From JAABRU01 sp050180235 (lineage in GTDB: Bacteria; Desulfobacterota; Desulfobacteria; Desulfobacterales; Desulfococcaceae): a stretch of 7,979 bases of DNA. The notes under the pieces are model-generated. The model was not told where the DNA came from, did not search any database, and was given only the letters and a program-made list of their open reading frames with translations. The position numbers and the translations under genes are program-made. Location: assembly GCA_050180235.1 (NCBI GenBank), contig JBFXEJ010000171.1:1-7979 (forward strand). Direction: 5' to 3'. The first letter of the stretch is position 1. Each line of letters begins with the position of its first letter. Positions 6,221 to 7,979 of this stretch are shown here, piece by piece.

Positions 6221-6464
6221 TAAGCGCACGCGTGGACATGTGACGGATACCGGAACCCGGATCACGGTGTCTGAAATGCAGAAACGGTTTTGGCACTGGC
6301 TTAGGGAATCCGGCATACAGAAAAGAGACAGGCGGATCGTTGTTCACTCGCTCAGACATACGCGGGCCACAGACCTTCTGAAAAACCGGGGCATGGATCT
6401 GGTGTCTGTCCGGAACTTTCTTGGACACGCCAACATAGCTACGACAGATGTTTATCTGCATTAA
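6177..6464 (+). pseudogene. Tyrosine recombinase, C-terminal catalytic part
   Basis: This is the continuation of the integrase catalytic domain one frame over from the previous segment. Reading from 6177 gives DLSSEDPLFPWCRYDKRTRG, then ITVSEMQKRFWHWLRESGI. The catalytic box HSLRHTRATDLL (HxxR) follows, then LGHANIATTDVYLH with the conserved histidine and the nucleophile tyrosine (TAT at 6456-6458). The frame ends at TAA only two residues after the tyrosine, shorter than the usual 10-20 residue tail. A GTG at 6240 is the only plausible internal start, without a clear ribosome site. Taken together, the three segments keep every catalytic residue, so the inactivating changes look recent. Confidence 0.8.
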
Positions 6465-6728
6465 CTTAAATTCCTGAAAATACTTAATTTTACAGAGAAG
6501 ATTTTACTTTCATGGATATATATTTGATTTTATTTTATATTGTTACAGTTCCGTCCGATACGTGTTGTCCTGACCCATAACAGAAAAATTGCAGGAATTG
6601 TGAATATAATATACTGAAATAACTTAAATAATTCATACAGACAGTGAAAATCGGGAATGGGGAAAACTCATGTTTCAGGAGTGCCGAAAACAGAAATAAA
6701 AAGCAATAAAACCAATATTTTTTGCTGT

Positions 6729-6746
6729 AAAACTTTGGAAAGTTTT
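6729..6746. repeat. Inverted repeat, 8-bp arms
   Basis: AAAACTTT at 6729-6736 and AAAGTTTT at 6739-6746 are exact reverse complements separated by GG, and a fifth T follows. It could be a weak hairpin or a dimeric protein site. CATGCG motifs start three bases later. Confidence 0.8.
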
Positions 6747-6748
6747 TA

Positions 6749-6783
6749 CATGCGGGTTCCTTGCATGCGGCAGTTTGCATGCG
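6749..6783 (+). repeat. Three spaced CATGCG motifs
   Basis: CATGCG occurs at 6749-6754, 6764-6769 and 6778-6783. The last two copies lie within TTGCATGCG, and both include GCATGC. Spacings of 15 and 14 bases suggest short direct repeats, perhaps arm-type recombinase or regulator sites. Significance is unclear. Confidence 0.55.
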
Positions 6784-6916
6784 CGCCCTTTATTTGGATA
6801 TAAGAATTTTTTCGGGGGCTTGCTTTATCCCGGATATGGAAGACCTATGAACAGGAAAACAGAAATAAACATCTGATTTTTTTCGTTTAACCAAATTTTT
6901 TTTGTTTAAACTAAAA

Positions 6917-6946
6917 TTGGGATAACAGCGGGATAAGCAGGATAAT
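6917..6946 (+). promoter_or_regulatory. Possible promoter overlapped by GGGATAA repeats
   Basis: TTGGGA at 6917-6922 and GATAAT at 6941-6946 are 18 bases apart and could drive the gene at 7054. The two elements and the spacer contain three of the repeats, so a repeat-binding protein would control this promoter. Matches are modest. Confidence 0.3.
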
Positions 6947-7023
6947 TCTCTTAAAAAGCAGGAAAAACCGAACATAAGAGGGATAGAAAGCGGTATAAAC
7001 GGATAAGCGGGATATTTATCCCG
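6919..7023. repeat. Repeated GGGATAA motifs with terminal inverted pair
   Basis: Related heptamers occur at 6919 (GGGATAA), 6930 (GGGATAA within GCGGGATAAGC), 6939 (AGGATAA), 6980 (GGGATAG), 6991 (CGGTATAA), 7000 (CGGATAAGC) and 7009. The last forms CGGGATA at 7008-7014 facing TATCCCG at 7017-7023. An inverted copy, TTATCCCGGATA, also lies at about 6825-6836. Several neighbours are 9-11 bases apart. The array ends about 30 bases before the next gene. It could be an operator array or a second set of replication iterons. Confidence 0.75.
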
Positions 7024-7053
7024 GATGTGCAATGTATGAAAAGAGAGGGGATC

Positions 7054-7527
7054 ATGAAAGAGGATTTGAAAAGGGTTCAGGTTGCGGGGCGGAAATATAC
7101 TCTGCCTTCGCGGGAAGTGGAAATCGAAAAGCTGATTAAGAAGGCTTTGGGGATTGATGCCATTGTCCGGGAGCAGAAAGAGGAACTGGAGATGGTCAAG
7201 CAGAGGCTGACAAAGATAGCGGAGGAGCGGAGAAATGGTCAAACGACAGTAAATCTGATGGGCGTGTCCGGACAGGCGGCAGTCACCTTCCGGGAAAGCT
7301 GGGAATGTCCCCATAACCCGGAACCTCTGCAAAGGGATTTGGGGAACATGTTTGGCCGGTTCTTTGCGGAGTACAGGGAATGGAAAACAGGAAAAGAGTT
7401 AAAGCAGTTTATGGACGGCGGTAATGACTTTGGTTTTTCCAATCCTGCTGCGCTGCGGTCACGGCTGGCTTTGTATGTGGAAAAGAAGACGGTCAAACCG
7501 AACGTGAAACTTGTGGCCGCGTACTGA
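7054..7527 (+). CDS. Unrecognised 157-residue coiled-coil protein
   Basis: I do not recognise this family. The ATG at 7054 is chosen because GAGAGGGG at about 7041-7048 is well spaced. In-frame GTG (7027) and ATG (7036) codons lie upstream without such a site. Residues about 18-62 are a charged helix likely to form a coiled coil (EKLIKKALGIDAIVREQKEE onward). Residues 63-80 look like a beta-hairpin (TTVNLMGVSGQAAVTF), followed by a WECPHNPEPLQ turn, a helix with FGRFFAEYREWKTGKEL, and a basic tail ending VKLVAAY. No membrane segment, signal peptide or catalytic motif is evident. The layout loosely recalls small DNA-associated phage proteins such as the DUF3164 group, but I cannot support that. 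It is probably co-transcribed with the integrase remnant 26 bases downstream and may be controlled by the GGGATAA array upstream. Confidence 0.75.
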   Translation: MKEDLKRVQVAGRKYTLPSREVEIEKLIKKALGIDAIVREQKEELEMVKQRLTKIAEERRNGQTTVNLMGVSGQAAVTFRESWECPHNPEPLQRDLGNMFGRFFAEYREWKTGKELKQFMDGGNDFGFSNPAALRSRLALYVEKKTVKPNVKLVAAY

Positions 7528-7553
7528 TAACCGGAAACACAGGAGAAAAGGCA

Positions 7554-7730
7554 ATGGGTGTGAAACTGTTCCGGAAAGGAAGCAAATGGGGAATCGGGAC
7601 CACAAGGCAGCAACCCGTGACAATTATCTGAGTCTGATGAAAAACCATATCCTGCCTGAGTTTGGGGAAAAAAGACTGAACGGGATTGACAAAAAAGGCA
7701 TAAGGCTATTTCTTAAAAAAAATATACCAA
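7554..7730 (+). pseudogene. Remnant of a second tyrosine recombinase (N-terminus)
   Basis: The ATG at 7554 follows AGGAG and begins MGVKLFRKGSKWGI, a typical integrase N-terminus (MGVKxRxxxxKW). That frame then breaks and stops near 7630. In another frame, 7602-7722 reads KAATRDNYLSLMKNHILPEF then GEKRLNGIDKKGIRLFLKK. This is the SAM-like core-binding start of phage integrases, which normally follows the N-terminal strand domain after a linker of some 60-90 residues. So an internal segment has been lost and the frame shifted. No catalytic domain remains: similarity ends at LKK (about 7722), where IS sequence begins. The gene sat 26 bases behind the coiled-coil gene. The remnant is unrelated in sequence to the integrase at 5243-6464. 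Confidence 0.75.
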
Positions 7731-7731
7731 A

Positions 7732-7979
7732 TCAAACAAACTCATTCGGACTGATCAAAATATCCCATTTGGCTAAAAATGGAGTTCTTAACAGAAATTT
7801 TTCAACTGAACACATGGCGGCCTTTGTCAGTGAAATTCCTTTTTTGTATCTCTTTTTATTAATTTTTACAAAAGGATAAATTCCTTTCCGCGTCATGCTG
7901 CCTGCCCGTTTCAGCATGGTTTCAGCATCAGTCAGTTTTGTGCCGTTCCAGTGTTTTTCGGGAACTCCCCGGCAGCGTT
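7732..7979 (-). CDS. IS transposase C-terminus (ISAzo13-like), runs off the right edge
   Basis: The minus strand is open from the window edge to the TGA at 7732-7734, giving the last 81 or so residues of a transposase. It reads RCRGVPEKHWNGTKLTDAET, then MLKRAGSMTRKGIYPFVKIN, a YKKGISLTKAAM stretch and a PFLAKWDILISP end. This resembles the tail of DDE transposases annotated as ISAzo13-like, which I recall as CWGxLExHWNG, MTWKG, YxxGVxLTKxxM and LPKWDI. The Trp residues of CWG, KWA and MTWKG are Arg here. The gene lies antisense to the broken integrase and its stop is about 10 bases from where integrase similarity ends. The IS end is therefore within about 7722-7731, and insertion there disrupted the integrase. 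Upstream domains and the other IS end are outside the window. Family name is from recall. Confidence 0.7.
   Translation of the reverse strand, partial: RCRGVPEKHWNGTKLTDAETMLKRAGSMTRKGIYPFVKINKKRYKKGISLTKAAMCSVEKFLLRTPFLAKWDILISPNEFV

Larger units (their letters stand above)
6465..7026. other. Non-coding AT-rich region with several repeats
   Basis: I see no supported gene in these 560 bases; the open frames on the minus strand have no recognisable domain and run through repeats and poly-T. It holds a perfect inverted repeat (6729-6746), spaced CATGCG motifs (6749-6783), two similar T-rich stretches each ending in GTTTAA (6877-6910), and the GGGATAA array before the next gene. Being directly downstream of an integrase, it is also a reasonable place for an attachment site, but no matching core was found at the left edge of the window. 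Confidence 0.6.

Noticed and set aside
6535..6780. Minus-strand 81-codon frame in the intergenic region
   Set aside because: It is rich in Phe, Tyr and Cys from AT-rich DNA, lacks a ribosome site, and overlaps repeats; nothing supports a real protein.
7723..7879. The tail of the plus-strand frame after the second integrase remnant, with a hydrophobic end
   Set aside because: It is antisense to the transposase C-terminus and shows no integrase similarity after LKK; the apparent membrane-like end is a shadow.
7894..7918. CATGCTG/CAGCATG inverted repeat near the right end
   Set aside because: It lies inside the transposase coding frame, has only 7-bp arms, and no T-run follows on either strand; probably coincidental.
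1..7979. CCGGCAGCG at both window edges as an att or terminal repeat
   Set aside because: Only 9 bases match, the right copy lies within the transposase gene, and the flanks differ, so chance is the simplest explanation.

Overview
The window looks like an accessory region of a bacterial chromosome made of decayed integrative elements. No rRNA, tRNA or core metabolic gene is visible. Base composition is moderate in genes and very AT-rich between them. Start codons include ATG and GTG, with purine-rich Shine-Dalgarno sites. The number of remnants (a MITE-like insertion, broken integrases, an IS end) and the style of the proteins suggest a repeat-rich Gram-negative anaerobe such as a Desulfobacterota, for example a Desulfonema-like organism. 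That placement is recall-based inference with low confidence.

Positions 1-6464 read as one module laid out like a phage satellite or small temperate element. A leftward regulator (122-937) joins an N-terminal XRE helix-turn-helix to a C-terminal HicB-like domain. It is divergent from a rightward Cro-like gene (1105-1332), and an inverted repeat plus a third half-site (1027-1067) in the gap look like the operator. The rightward genes continue with a MerR/excisionase-like HTH protein (1394-1636) and a large primase-helicase (1633-4854). The latter has zinc-finger, TOPRIM and AAA+/SF3-like helicase regions. It is cut just after its Walker A motif by a palindromic element of about 112 bp. The element is flanked by 8-bp direct repeats, keeps the frame, and brings one TAG stop. 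After the helicase comes an AT-rich segment with tandem 12-bp AAGGGTGGTTTT repeats and further copies of the GGGTGG core in both orientations, a candidate replication origin. Then follows a tyrosine recombinase with two core-binding domains and all catalytic residues. It is broken by an in-frame TAG and a one-base frameshift.

Positions 6465-7026 hold no convincing gene but contain several repeats, notably repeated GGGATAA motifs just upstream of an unrecognised 157-residue coiled-coil protein (7054-7527). That gene is followed by the N-terminal remnant of a second tyrosine recombinase (7554-about 7730). The remnant has lost an internal segment and ends against the 3' end of an insertion sequence, whose transposase C-terminus is read on the minus strand from the window edge (7979-7732).

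The first module has the logic of a switch (repressor/Cro), directionality factor, primase-helicase, origin and integrase. As sequenced, the helicase and both integrases are broken, so the element is probably immobile unless stop readthrough, bypassing or helper functions rescue it. The points most worth following are the XRE-HicB repressor, the palindromic element inside the P-loop, the iteron-like origin, and the tandem-core-domain recombinase.
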